Assembly (NCBI GenBank): GCA_910585745.1
Contig: CAJUFM010000004.1
Location: 19,357 to 83,356 of the forward strand
Direction of reading: 5' to 3'
DNA length: 64,000 bases
Source of the DNA: an uncultured Eubacterium sp.
GTDB taxonomy: Bacteria > Bacillota > Clostridia > Lachnospirales > Lachnospiraceae
This document shows positions 33,672 to 41,683 of this stretch, piece by piece. The notes below the pieces were generated by a model, which saw only the letters and a program-made list of their open reading frames with translations, was not told the origin of the DNA and made no database searches. The translations under genes and the position numbers were made by a program. How positions within the stretch are numbered: the stretch's first letter is position 1; each line of letters opens with the position of its first letter.

Positions 33672-35426
33672 TCAGCAAATATCTTCTTTTTCTATCTGTA
33701 TGCACTGTTTATTCTGAATCCGGTATATCCGGCTGCAGATCTTAAGGACAGCCTGCCGGTGAGTGGTGACGATACAGGTTCTTGGGTAGCGGTCTTCCTG
33801 AATATGCTGCAGGATCTGGCGCTCTACTTCGATGTCCAGGGCAGAGGTGGCTTCATCCAGAAGCAGGAGGGCAGATCTGCGCAGCAACGCCCTGGCGATG
33901 GAGAGCCGCTGGGCCTGGCCTTCTGAAAATCCGCCGCCCCGTTCCTTGATCTTACTGTGGATGCCCTCTGGCAGGGCGGACACAAATTTCCATGCACATG
34001 CCATCTTCAGGGCATGGATAATTTCATCATCAGAAGCATCGGGTTTGACATTTCTCATATTTTCTGCGATGGTGCCGGAAAACATAGTATTCCCCTGGGG
34101 GACATAGGAAAAAAGTTTACGGCAGGAGGGGGACAAGGAGAGGGATTCCGGAGATCCCGGATCTGCGCCCTGCAGTGTGATGGTTCCTCCCTGGGGAGTC
34201 AGCAGTGCCAGGATCAGACGGAGCATAGTGGTTTTTCCCTCTCCGGAGGGTCCTACCAGGGCAATGATTTCATGGGGGCAGGCGTGGAGACTGGCATTTT
34301 CAAATACTTCTGTTCCCGCTTGATATGAATAATTGATATGAGAAACATCCAGGCGGATCCCCTGCTCCCGGTGACGTTCGTAAAAGGATATTACGGCATC
34401 ATCCTGACTAAAATCTTCCTTGGGCATATCCAGAATGTCCATCAGGCGGCCGGCAGAAGTGGTCAGGCTGATGGCATTGGGAACCAGACCGATCAGGGCA
34501 TTCAGCGTCCCGGTCAGTGTGCCGGACAGGGAGAGGAACATGGTCATGGTACCATAACTGATGACTCCGTCCCAGACCCGGTAAATTCCCCAGCCATAGG
34601 AACTGTAGCTGACGATAAGGCCGACAACAGACATGAGGATGGAAGAAAGCATGGACATCTTCTGGAAATCCAGCCGCATGGCAAGATATTCTGTCTGCAG
34701 GCTTTTCAAGTATTTAATATAGACCGGGATCAGGTCAAAGGCCTTTATGGTCTGTATATTGGAAAATGCTTCCTGATGAAATCCGGACATGCGGGCATTC
34801 AGGGCAGCGCTTTTCTGGTTGTTGTGGATCATCCGCTTCATCAGTGTCCGGGACATCAGAAGCGTCACAGGAATACCGATAAATGAGAATACGGCAAAAG
34901 AAGCATCGTAGTAGATAACGATGGCAAAGGCGCTGATGAATTTAAAAGTATTGATGATCAGACTGGGGATCCAGTTTAGGATGCCATTGGAGATATTGGA
35001 GGCATCGGAATTCCAGCGGGTCAGCAGGTCGCCAGTATGGTAATTGGAGATCGACTCCCAATCGGTTACCAGCATTTTAGAAAAGATATCAGCTTTGATC
35101 TCATTATCCACCCGGATGCTGATCCAGTTTGACATGTAGCTGGAAAACTGGTTCATCACAGTACTGCCCAGCGCCAGGCCGATCATGGCGCAGAATGCCT
35201 TTAACAGCTCGCCGGTCTGGTGCCCGGTGATGATATCGATCAAATCCTTGGAAACCAGACTGCTTCCCAGGGAAACAACGGTTCCGATGAGTCCGATCAG
35301 AGTATAAAATATGATCGCCAGCCAGTAACGTCTGGCATACTGGTAGATCCATTTTGTCTGGGAAAGCATATCTGTGAGGATCCCCTCCTGGATGCGCTTT
35401 CTCATATGTTTCAGAGTTTCAAGCAT
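33672..35426 (-). CDS. ABC transporter, fused membrane and ATPase domains
   Basis: A 584-residue half-exporter of the type that moves peptides or lipids outward. The N-terminal ABC type-1 membrane domain (six segments, ~25-310) is followed by an ATPase domain: Walker A GPSGEGKTT, Q-loop SYVPQGNTMF, a non-standard signature FSEGQAQRLS (usual LSGGQ), Walker B LLLLDEATSALD, and the H-loop TTHR. There is no C39 peptidase domain at the front, so leader removal needs a separate protease, such as the S26-type gene at 36.8 kb. The start at 35426 follows GGAG; ATG 35438 is in frame. It lies downstream of the PqqD-HprK gene on the same strand. Confidence 0.88.
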   Translation of the reverse strand: MLETLKHMRKRIQEGILTDMLSQTKWIYQYARRYWLAIIFYTLIGLIGTVVSLGSSLVSKDLIDIITGHQTGELLKAFCAMIGLALGSTVMNQFSSYMSNWISIRVDNEIKADIFSKMLVTDWESISNYHTGDLLTRWNSDASNISNGILNWIPSLIINTFKFISAFAIVIYYDASFAVFSFIGIPVTLLMSRTLMKRMIHNNQKSAALNARMSGFHQEAFSNIQTIKAFDLIPVYIKYLKSLQTEYLAMRLDFQKMSMLSSILMSVVGLIVSYSSYGWGIYRVWDGVISYGTMTMFLSLSGTLTGTLNALIGLVPNAISLTTSAGRLMDILDMPKEDFSQDDAVISFYERHREQGIRLDVSHINYSYQAGTEVFENASLHACPHEIIALVGPSGEGKTTMLRLILALLTPQGGTITLQGADPGSPESLSLSPSCRKLFSYVPQGNTMFSGTIAENMRNVKPDASDDEIIHALKMACAWKFVSALPEGIHSKIKERGGGFSEGQAQRLSIARALLRRSALLLLDEATSALDIEVERQILQHIQEDRYPRTCIVTTHRQAVLKICSRIYRIQNKQCIQIEKEDIC

Positions 35427-35500
35427 AATATTCTCCATTCTGGAGCGTATGGAAGGGGCGAAGAGAAATTCGCCAGGGCGCTCCTTACTTTATGGATATT

Positions 35501-36664
35501 TTAATTTTTATCAAGATGACGCAGATAGTCATCGATGCGGGCCTTCATATACTCCGCTGCCTCTCGTTCCCTGTTACAGAACAAACGGGTGATATAGCAG
35601 GAGTCGGTGACAGCAGTGGCGATGTGAAGGTTCTTATCCAGCATATCCTCCGTCCAGGCAGGGGAAATACTTCGCTGCAACACCAGAAGTGTCTGTTCGT
35701 CAGCTGCGGGTTCCTGGCACAGGTTTGTGGGGGACTGTTTGAGGAGAATGATCCCCCCCAGTGGATGGGAAGCGGCATCGGAGATGCCGGAAGTCCCACA
35801 CCAGGGAATCCCGTGTATCATGGGGGTTCCATTTTCGCAGGAGACTAGGTTCAGGTCTCCGTTTAATACTGGTGTGTGTAAATATTGGTTCCAGAGGTTT
35901 GTGTGAGTGGATTTGCCGGTGCCCGAGGGGGCGGCAAAGAGCCATGCCTGATCACGGTAGTAGAGGGAGGCAGAATGAATCGCCAGCCGTCCATGTCTGG
36001 CTGCCGTGTATAGGAATACCAGCCGGATGGCGTGGAACAGATGCGACAGAAGAGGTTCCCGGTAGGGGGGAACCACATAAAAGCGGGCAAGTGTTCCGTC
36101 CTTTTTTAGTATGCACTCCTGTAGCTGTGGCGACTGGGGGAACAGGATCCGGTATTCCTGTTCTTGTTCGCATACCAGAAGATCCTCCGCCTGGATCAGA
36201 AGCAGCCCTCTGGCAGGGGAGGTGGATAGTCCGCTGGAGGGCAGGATTTCGATGGTCATGTCTGGAGATTGGGCTTCATTTGTATAAAAGGGCAGAAATT
36301 CTGAGGGTATCAGATCTTTTGGGGAAGAAAGATGAAGGGCCAGCCCTCCGATCATCATATCAATTCCTGAACCTGACGGAGCCAGAGGAGGTTCTTCCAG
36401 CATTCCCCAGGCGGCCAGCTGGTCCAGAAAGGAATCCATATCTTTTTTCAGCATATCTTTATCTTCCGGGGGAATTTCATAGTAATCTGCCAGAAGCGCC
36501 AGCAGCTCATTCCGGTCTTTCGCGGATGGAATAAGATTCCAGATCCGTTCTCCGGTTTCATTTAATTTCATGCCTCTTCGTTGTTCGGCAATGCGCTGTC
36601 CCACAGGAAGGAGATAGGAAATCTCATTTATTTTTTTGATAAAAAAACCATCGGTTTGTTTCAT
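35501..36664 (-). CDS. PqqD domain fused to HPr-kinase-like P-loop protein
   Basis: A 387-residue protein. Residues ~1-92 form a PqqD/RRE-type winged helix (LNETGERIWNLI, NELLALLADYYEIPPEDKDMLKKDMDSFL). The C-terminal part is an HPr-kinase/PEP-carboxykinase-like domain: HGRLAIHSAS, P-loop APSGTGKSTHT (245-255), VLNGDLNLV and IHGIPWCGTS. HprK-like enzymes in lasso-peptide clusters (paeninodin type) phosphorylate the precursor C-terminal Ser. Here the fusion would bring its own leader-binding module. AGGGAGG is well placed. It is the first gene of a unit with the ABC exporter and divergent from the protease gene. Confidence 0.82.
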   Translation of the reverse strand: MKQTDGFFIKKINEISYLLPVGQRIAEQRRGMKLNETGERIWNLIPSAKDRNELLALLADYYEIPPEDKDMLKKDMDSFLDQLAAWGMLEEPPLAPSGSGIDMMIGGLALHLSSPKDLIPSEFLPFYTNEAQSPDMTIEILPSSGLSTSPARGLLLIQAEDLLVCEQEQEYRILFPQSPQLQECILKKDGTLARFYVVPPYREPLLSHLFHAIRLVFLYTAARHGRLAIHSASLYYRDQAWLFAAPSGTGKSTHTNLWNQYLHTPVLNGDLNLVSCENGTPMIHGIPWCGTSGISDAASHPLGGIILLKQSPTNLCQEPAADEQTLLVLQRSISPAWTEDMLDKNLHIATAVTDSCYITRLFCNREREAAEYMKARIDDYLRHLDKN

Positions 36665-36691
36665 GGAAAACCTCCCTTAAACGATTGAACT

Positions 36692-36726
36692 TATTATAGC
36701 ATTTTTCTGGAGAAAATGCTATAATA
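36692..36726. promoter_or_regulatory. Divergent promoter in a perfect 14-bp inverted repeat
   Basis: TATTATAGCATTTT (36692-36705) and AAAATGCTATAATA (36713-36726) are exact inverted repeats with a 7-nt centre. Each arm contains the extended -10 motif TGCTATAAT on one strand (plus -10 at 36720-36725, minus -10 at 36693-36698). It lies between the divergent PqqD-HprK and protease genes, 28 nt and 62 nt from their starts. No good -35 is seen on either side. Confidence 0.6.
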
Positions 36727-36787
36727 GACCGAAACAATCCAGGAAAATTCTTTGGCGCTGCCGCGCTATGGCAAGGGAGGGAATGAT

Positions 36788-37249
36788 ATGGACACCGGAT
36801 TTGATCTGGAGCAGTTATTAGAGGAAGGGAACCGGATTCGTGTCAAGCCCCAGGGTTACAGCATGTATCCCCTGCTGGTGCCGGGGAGGGATGAGGTGGT
36901 CATCGAACAGGAAGATCCCTCCAGGCTTCGCCGGGGGGATGTTGTATTGTTCCGGCGGGAGGGCAGTATCCTGGTCCTTCACCGGATCTGCCGCCGTTGC
37001 GGGGATGATTTTTTTATGGTGGGAGACAACCAGAAGCAGATCGAAGGACCCATCGGGAGTACTCAGATCAAGGGAAAGGTTACGACGGTGATCCGTGGCG
37101 GCAGGGCCATATCTGCCGAGAACCGGCTGTACCGCATGTACAGCAGTATCTGGCTGTGTCTCCGGCCATTACGTCCCGTGTTGTCCAAGATGGCACATTG
37201 TTTGAAAACATTGTTTCGGGGGAAAAAAGGCTTGCATAATCATTTGTAA
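36788..37249 (+). CDS. S24/S26 signal-peptidase-like protease (Ser/His type)
   Basis: A 153-residue protein with signal-peptidase boxes in order: GYSMYPLL (Ser25), RRGDVVLF, LVLHR (His65) and MVGDNQKQ (GDN). His instead of Lys as the general base puts it with the SipW/ER type, not with ordinary Sec LepB. There is no N-terminal membrane anchor; the C-terminus has a moderately hydrophobic, basic stretch (MYSSIWLCLRPLRPVLSK). The start at 36788 follows AGGGAGGG. Found with PqqD, HprK-like, nucleotidyltransferase and ABC genes, it is a candidate leader protease for the YAASG protein. Confidence 0.78.
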   Translation: MDTGFDLEQLLEEGNRIRVKPQGYSMYPLLVPGRDEVVIEQEDPSRLRRGDVVLFRREGSILVLHRICRRCGDDFFMVGDNQKQIEGPIGSTQIKGKVTTVIRGGRAISAENRLYRMYSSIWLCLRPLRPVLSKMAHCLKTLFRGKKGLHNHL

Positions 37250-37371
37250 TTGCATATAATATTGGTTAGTATTCTGAGATGAAATAAGTTCTGTCGCAAC
37301 TTGGGATGTGCAGAAACCATGCTCAAAAATTATGATTAAACGATACCGGGAGTAAATGGAGGATTGTATTG

Positions 37372-38679
37372 ATGAATTATACAACGCAGATGGATGCCGC
37401 GAGAAAAGGAATTTTTACAGATGCGATGAAAGGCGTCTGTGAATACGAAGGAATGGACAAGGATGTTTTGATGGATCTGGTTGCCAAGGGACAGGTTGCG
37501 ATCCCGGCAAACAAGAATCACAAATGTCTTAAACCCTATGGTATTGGAAACAGGCTGAAGACAAAGATCAATGTAAATCTGGGGACAAGCCGTGACTGCC
37601 TGGATCTGGATGTAGAGATGCAGAAGGTAAAGGCCGCTGTGGATATGGGGGCTGAGGCGATCATGGATCTGAGTTCTTATGGAGATACGAAGAAATTCCG
37701 TAGAAAACTGATCGACGAGTGCCCGGCGGTGATCGGGACGGTGCCGATCTATGATGCGGTGGTGTATTATAATAAGGCATTGAAGGATATCACAGCAGAT
37801 GAGTGGATGGATGTAGTTAAGATGCACGCAGAGGACGGGGTTGATTTTATGACGATCCACTGCGGTATCAACCGAGCTACAGCAGACCGCTTTAAGCAGC
37901 ATCTGCGCCATACGAATATCGTTTCCCGTGGCGGTTCTATTATATTTGCATGGATGGAGCTGACAGGAAATGAAAATCCATTTTATGAGAGATACGATGA
38001 ACTTCTGGATATTTGTGAGAAATATGATGTGACCATCAGTCTTGGGGATGCCTGCCGTCCGGGAAGTATTGAAGACGCCGGGGATATTTCCCAGATTTCG
38101 GAACTGGTGGCGCTGGGTGAGCTGACACAGCGCGCCTGGGATCACAACGTCCAGGTGATGATCGAGGGACCGGGACACATGCCTTTGAATCAGATCCGCG
38201 CCAATATGGAGATTGAGCAGACTGTGTGCAAAGGAGCGCCCTTTTATGTGCTGGGACCTCTTGTTACAGATGTTGCGCCGGGGTATGACCATATTACAAG
38301 TGCCATTGGCGGGGCGATCGCAGCTACTTATGGAGCCTCCTTCCTCTGTTATGTGACGCCGGCAGAACATCTTCGCCTTCCTACCGTGGAAGATGTAAAA
38401 GAAGGGATCATAGCTTCCCGTATAGCTGCTCATGCGGCAGATGTGGCGAAAGGCATTCCGGGAGCGAAGGATTGGGATTACCAGATGAGTGAAGCGCGTC
38501 GCGAGCTTGACTGGGAGAGACAGTTTGAACTTGCTATTGATCCGGAAAAAGCCCGTCGGTACCGGTCGGAGAGCAAACCAGAAAAAGAAGATACCTGCAC
38601 CATGTGCGGAAAAATGTGTGCAGTACGTAATATAAATAAGATCCTCCGTGGAGAAGATGTAGACATAATGGAGGACTAA
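37372..38679 (+). CDS. thiC: Phosphomethylpyrimidine synthase ThiC
   Basis: Radical-SAM-type enzyme making hydroxymethylpyrimidine phosphate from aminoimidazole ribotide for thiamine synthesis. The 435-residue protein is of the short clostridial form. It has the conserved G-T-S-R-D segment, [62 protein letters not shown], and at the C-terminus the cluster-binding TCTMCGKMC. The ATG at 37372 follows GGAGG. No other thiamine gene lies next to it, and the 120-nt leader does not fold into a TPP riboswitch on inspection. It stands alone between the matrix island and core genes. Confidence 0.97.
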   Translation: MNYTTQMDAARKGIFTDAMKGVCEYEGMDKDVLMDLVAKGQVAIPANKNHKCLKPYGIGNRLKTKINVNLGTSRDCLDLDVEMQKVKAAVDMGAEAIMDLSSYGDTKKFRRKLIDECPAVIGTVPIYDAVVYYNKALKDITADEWMDVVKMHAEDGVDFMTIHCGINRATADRFKQHLRHTNIVSRGGSIIFAWMELTGNENPFYERYDELLDICEKYDVTISLGDACRPGSIEDAGDISQISELVALGELTQRAWDHNVQVMIEGPGHMPLNQIRANMEIEQTVCKGAPFYVLGPLVTDVAPGYDHITSAIGGAIAATYGASFLCYVTPAEHLRLPTVEDVKEGIIASRIAAHAADVAKGIPGAKDWDYQMSEARRELDWERQFELAIDPEKARRYRSESKPEKEDTCTMCGKMCAVRNINKILRGEDVDIMED

Positions 38680-38689
38680 AAGGCCAGAT

Positions 38690-38732
38690 ATGGAAATTAT
38701 AGTAAGGATCCCTGGTTCCCTATAATTTCCAT
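38690..38732 (+). terminator. 13-bp hairpin after thiC, no U-run
   Basis: ATGGAAATTATAG (38690-38702) and CTATAATTTCCAT (38720-38732) pair perfectly around a 17-nt loop. No T-run follows. The right arm contains TATAAT (38721-38726), so it may act as terminator, promoter region of the next gene, or operator. Confidence 0.45.
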
Positions 38733-38803
38733 GGTATACCTACAGCCTGTCTTGCATAAGTTTTAAGGTGAAAAACTTTGGACTTGTGTAAGGGGGGCTT
38801 TTT

Positions 38804-40624
38804 TTGAAGAGAACCAGTTCCATATTTATAGTTTTTGCCATCATACTTCTCTCCACAGCTGGAATGTGGCTGTATCAGTCCTGGAGAGATGGACAGGACA
38901 GCGTGTCCACAAAGGATATAAAGAATGCCTATGTGGTAAAAGAAAAGGGAGATAAGCTTCACCTGTACTCGAAAGAAGGCGAGGCTGATTATAAAGTAAA
39001 AGAGGACTTCCGGGATCAGGAGTACCGGGGGATCGCTGATGTATGTATCCGGGAAGGAGAGGTAGAAAGCATTGTCTGTAAGCCAGAGATCATCCGTGGA
39101 AAGGTGCTGGCGGTGGAGAGCGGCTCGGTGGATGTGGCAGATTACGGGACGCTTCCAGAGGAAGAAAACTGTAGATGGTATGCGGTGAAAGATAAGATCG
39201 CCAGCTGTTCCAGGGATAATCTCTATATCGGACAGACAGATGCGGAATTTGTGGTGGCAGAAGGAAAGATCTGCAGCGTTTTGTTCCGGGGAGAAACGGA
39301 AGAAGAGGAGGAGAGCAGCGAATCACAGAAACAACAGCGGATCCGGGTAATCCTGAAAACAAATGATTTCAGCGGCTATGAACACGAAGTGGTAAAACTT
39401 CGGGGAACGAAAAAAATCTACGTGCGGGAAGGAAAGACCCAGAGGGAGCACCAGCCTGGTGAATTATATGAGATCACTGCTGCCAGCATGAAGGAAAAAA
39501 GGGTTACTGTAACCTGTGAAGAGGGAGGGCGTATTGAGCTGTCCAGTCTTAAACGGGGGAAGGGAGCGCCGATATACAGAGGAGAGTTGGAGATCGTTAA
39601 AGCTGGAGACGGGCTTCATATTATCAATGAACTGTCTATGGAGGAATATCTGTATGGTGTGATCCCCAGTGAGATGCCGGCGGAGTATCATCCAGAGGCA
39701 TTGAAAGCCCAGGCGGTATGTGCCAGAAGCTATGCGGCGAGGCACATCAAAAACAACCGTCTTAAAGAAATGGGTGCCCATGTAGATGACAGCGTATCCT
39801 ATCAGGTATACAATAATACCCGGGAGGATGAGCGCTGCAACCAGGCAGTGGATGCCACCAAGGGACAAAAGGTATATTATAAAGATAAAATTGCTTCTAC
39901 CTATTTCTTTTCTACCTCTTGTGGGGCAACAACTTCGGCAAAAGATGTGGATTTCAGCGGAAAGGAACTCCCTTATCTGACTGGCAGGCTGCAGGAGCCG
40001 GACAGTCAGGAGGGAGATAAAAAAGAACGGGCAAAACTGGTCTCTGGAACCTTTGGAAATGAGGACCTCTTCCGTAAATTTCTGGATCAGGACAGAAATG
40101 TGCTGGATAAGACCCAGCCCTGGTACCGCTGGAGTACCACTATTTCCCTGGGGGACATCGAAAACAATATCAATACAAAAATTGGCGGGAGGTGTCAGGC
40201 GGCAGGAGAAAAGGTACAGGTCCGCCAGCCGGACGGAACTTATAAACCCCAGCAGATCAACGGTATCGGCAAACTGAAAAAGATCAAGATCAAAACAAGA
40301 AAGAGCGGCGGTGTTGTAAACATGGCAGTTCTCGTGGGAACAGAGGCGACGGTGCGGGTGTATTCCGAGTACAACATCCGGATGCTTGTGTTTCATGAAA
40401 ATGCCATTGTGAAAAAGAATGATGGGAAATGCGTATCTGGTATGAATATGCTCCCCAGCGGATTTTTTGTCATGGATAAGAACGGAAGCTCCTATGATTT
40501 CCGAGGGGGTGGTTTTGGCCATGGAACCGGAATGAGTCAGACCGGAGCCAACGAGCTGGCACAGATGGGAAAGAGTTTTACCGATATATTAAATTATTAT
40601 TTTGATGGAACCGTAGTGAAATGA
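38804..40624 (+). CDS. SpoIID/LytB-domain protein
   Basis: A 606-residue membrane-anchored peptidoglycan lytic protein (N-terminal segment SIFIVFAIILLSTAGMWL). Residues ~265-350 and ~570-600 match the SpoIID/LytB domain: LSMEEYLYGVIPSEMPAEYHPEALKAQ-like text (shown: VIPSEMPAEYHPEALKAQAV) holds the catalytic Glu, with FSTSCGATTSA and GHGTGMSQTGA further on. SpoIID cuts denuded glycan strands. The TTG start follows AAGGGGGG. The N-terminal ~230 residues have Ig-like/TG-rich segments of unknown function. Its 3' end overlaps the convergent YihY gene by 28 nt. Whether it is a true spoIID for engulfment or a vegetative homolog cannot be told. Confidence 0.85.
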   Translation: MKRTSSIFIVFAIILLSTAGMWLYQSWRDGQDSVSTKDIKNAYVVKEKGDKLHLYSKEGEADYKVKEDFRDQEYRGIADVCIREGEVESIVCKPEIIRGKVLAVESGSVDVADYGTLPEEENCRWYAVKDKIASCSRDNLYIGQTDAEFVVAEGKICSVLFRGETEEEEESSESQKQQRIRVILKTNDFSGYEHEVVKLRGTKKIYVREGKTQREHQPGELYEITAASMKEKRVTVTCEEGGRIELSSLKRGKGAPIYRGELEIVKAGDGLHIINELSMEEYLYGVIPSEMPAEYHPEALKAQAVCARSYAARHIKNNRLKEMGAHVDDSVSYQVYNNTREDERCNQAVDATKGQKVYYKDKIASTYFFSTSCGATTSAKDVDFSGKELPYLTGRLQEPDSQEGDKKERAKLVSGTFGNEDLFRKFLDQDRNVLDKTQPWYRWSTTISLGDIENNINTKIGGRCQAAGEKVQVRQPDGTYKPQQINGIGKLKKIKIKTRKSGGVVNMAVLVGTEATVRVYSEYNIRMLVFHENAIVKKNDGKCVSGMNMLPSGFFVMDKNGSSYDFRGGGFGHGTGMSQTGANELAQMGKSFTDILNYYFDGTVVK

Positions 40625-41484
40625 TGTTTTTTCTTTTCCTTTCTGAGAAAAAAAACATTGCCTTCAGCGAGAAAGCGGTTGATCAGGGCGCCGGTAAATA
40701 AAATATCCATACATATATAAAGCCAGAGCATGATGAGTACGATATAGGTCAGACTGCCGTAGACGGAAGAAAAGTTGGTAAAATAATCCACATAAATAGA
40801 AAAGAGGTAGCTGAACAGCATCCAGAGCACCGAGGTAAACAGGGCGCCGGGGATTTCTTCTTTGATCTTTGGCCTGCGGTCAGGAATAAAGGAATAGAGC
40901 AGCAAAAAGAATAAGAAAAAAATGGTGAATCCAAGAATGGAGCGCAGGGAAAAGATACCGATAAACAAAGGAGTCTCGATAGAAAAATAGGAATCTATAG
41001 CAAGCAGTATTTTGTTTCCATAGACAAGTACGATCAGCGAGATCAGCAGGATCACAGCAAAAGAAAGGGTGTACAAAAGAGAGGAAATACGTTTTAGAAA
41101 CCAGTTCCTCTGGTTTTTTACGCCATAGATCTTATCCAGTCCAAAGGTGATTCCCATAAATCCTTTGGAGCCGGACCAGAGTGTCGTGATCACTGTGATG
41201 GACAGCAGGGTGCCAGAGGCCTGGTGATACGCTTCATTGATCCAGCGGGAGAAGATTGTATTCAAATTGCCAGGAATAACGGCCTCCAGCATACGGATCA
41301 TATTTTCCTCCGACAATGGGGTGTATTTTAAAAGCGTGAAAAAGAACATGACAAAAGGAAAAAAGGAGACCATAACAAAAAACACGACATGGGCGGAATG
41401 GATCGACAGGGTGTTTTCGCTAAATTTGTCAATAAACCACTGAATAACCTTTTTATAGTGTTTCATATGATACCTCCACAGCAA
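40597..41484 (-). CDS. YihY/BrkB family membrane protein
   Basis: A 295-residue protein with six membrane segments of the YihY/virulence-factor-BrkB family, once annotated as RNase BN. Features: HSAHVVFFVMVSFFPFVMFF in the first segment and S-G-S-K-G-F-M-G-I-T-F-G-L in the middle, K-I-Y-G-V-K...R-N-W, then SYIFxxYVDYFTNFSSVYGSL-type motif near the end (seen: YVDYFTNFSSVYGSLTYIVL). Its exact function is unknown; a transport or lipid-related role is assumed. The C-terminus is basic (KKEKKKH). Gene ends inside the SpoIID gene on the other strand. Confidence 0.92.
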   Translation of the reverse strand: MLWRYHMKHYKKVIQWFIDKFSENTLSIHSAHVVFFVMVSFFPFVMFFFTLLKYTPLSEENMIRMLEAVIPGNLNTIFSRWINEAYHQASGTLLSITVITTLWSGSKGFMGITFGLDKIYGVKNQRNWFLKRISSLLYTLSFAVILLISLIVLVYGNKILLAIDSYFSIETPLFIGIFSLRSILGFTIFFLFFLLLYSFIPDRRPKIKEEIPGALFTSVLWMLFSYLFSIYVDYFTNFSSVYGSLTYIVLIMLWLYICMDILFTGALINRFLAEGNVFFLRKEKKKHHFTTVPSK

Positions 41485-41540
41485 TGATTTTTCTTTTACA
41501 GTAAAGTATATGTAAAAGTATGAGAAAAATCAAGATAAAA

Positions 41541-41565
41541 AGGTGCGGCTGAGGAGCGCGCACCT
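41541..41565 (-). terminator. Terminator, second copy, after the subtilase
   Basis: On the minus strand, AGGTGCG pairs with CGCACCT and is followed by TTTTTAT. Nearly identical to the hairpin at 41629-41653. Confidence 0.75.
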
Positions 41566-41628
41566 AAAAAGAATTGCCTTCGGCCATTCTTTTGCTCCGC
41601 AAGTTGGGGACTTACCCATCAAATAAAA

Positions 41629-41653
41629 AGGTGCGGCTGAGAAGCGCGCACCT
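41629..41653 (-). terminator. Terminator, first copy, after the subtilase
   Basis: On the minus strand, AGGTGCG...CGCACCT followed by TTTTTATTT, 31 nt after the subtilase stop. Together with the copy at 41541-41565 it forms an imperfect direct repeat (~88 bp apart), one copy holding an extra small hairpin. Confidence 0.8.
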
Positions 41654-41683
41654 TCTCCGCAAATTGAAGACTTTCCAATCAGT

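Noticed and set aside
35761-36534. A 257-codon plus-strand frame within the PqqD-HprK gene
   Set aside because: Arg/Gly/Pro-rich shadow of the P-loop protein, with no start signal or domain.
26974-37249. A complete lasso-peptide biosynthetic cluster
   Set aside because: Only the accessory genes are present; no asparagine-synthetase-like cyclase, no transglutaminase-like protease and no short precursor are seen, so only a tailoring-like set is claimed.
37270-37330. Possible TPP riboswitch before thiC (a CTGAGA is present)
   Set aside because: The second conserved half (ACCCTT..GAACCTGAT..) and the pairing elements are absent; the leader is too short and AT-rich.
37336-38433. A 365-codon frame on the minus strand opposite thiC
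   Set aside because: It is antisense to a clear ThiC and has a Cys/His/Ile-rich composition typical of shadow frames.
41541-41653. Repeated hairpins considered as a CRISPR-like array
   Set aside because: Only two copies, each a self-complementary terminator followed by T-runs; no spacer-repeat regularity and no cas genes.
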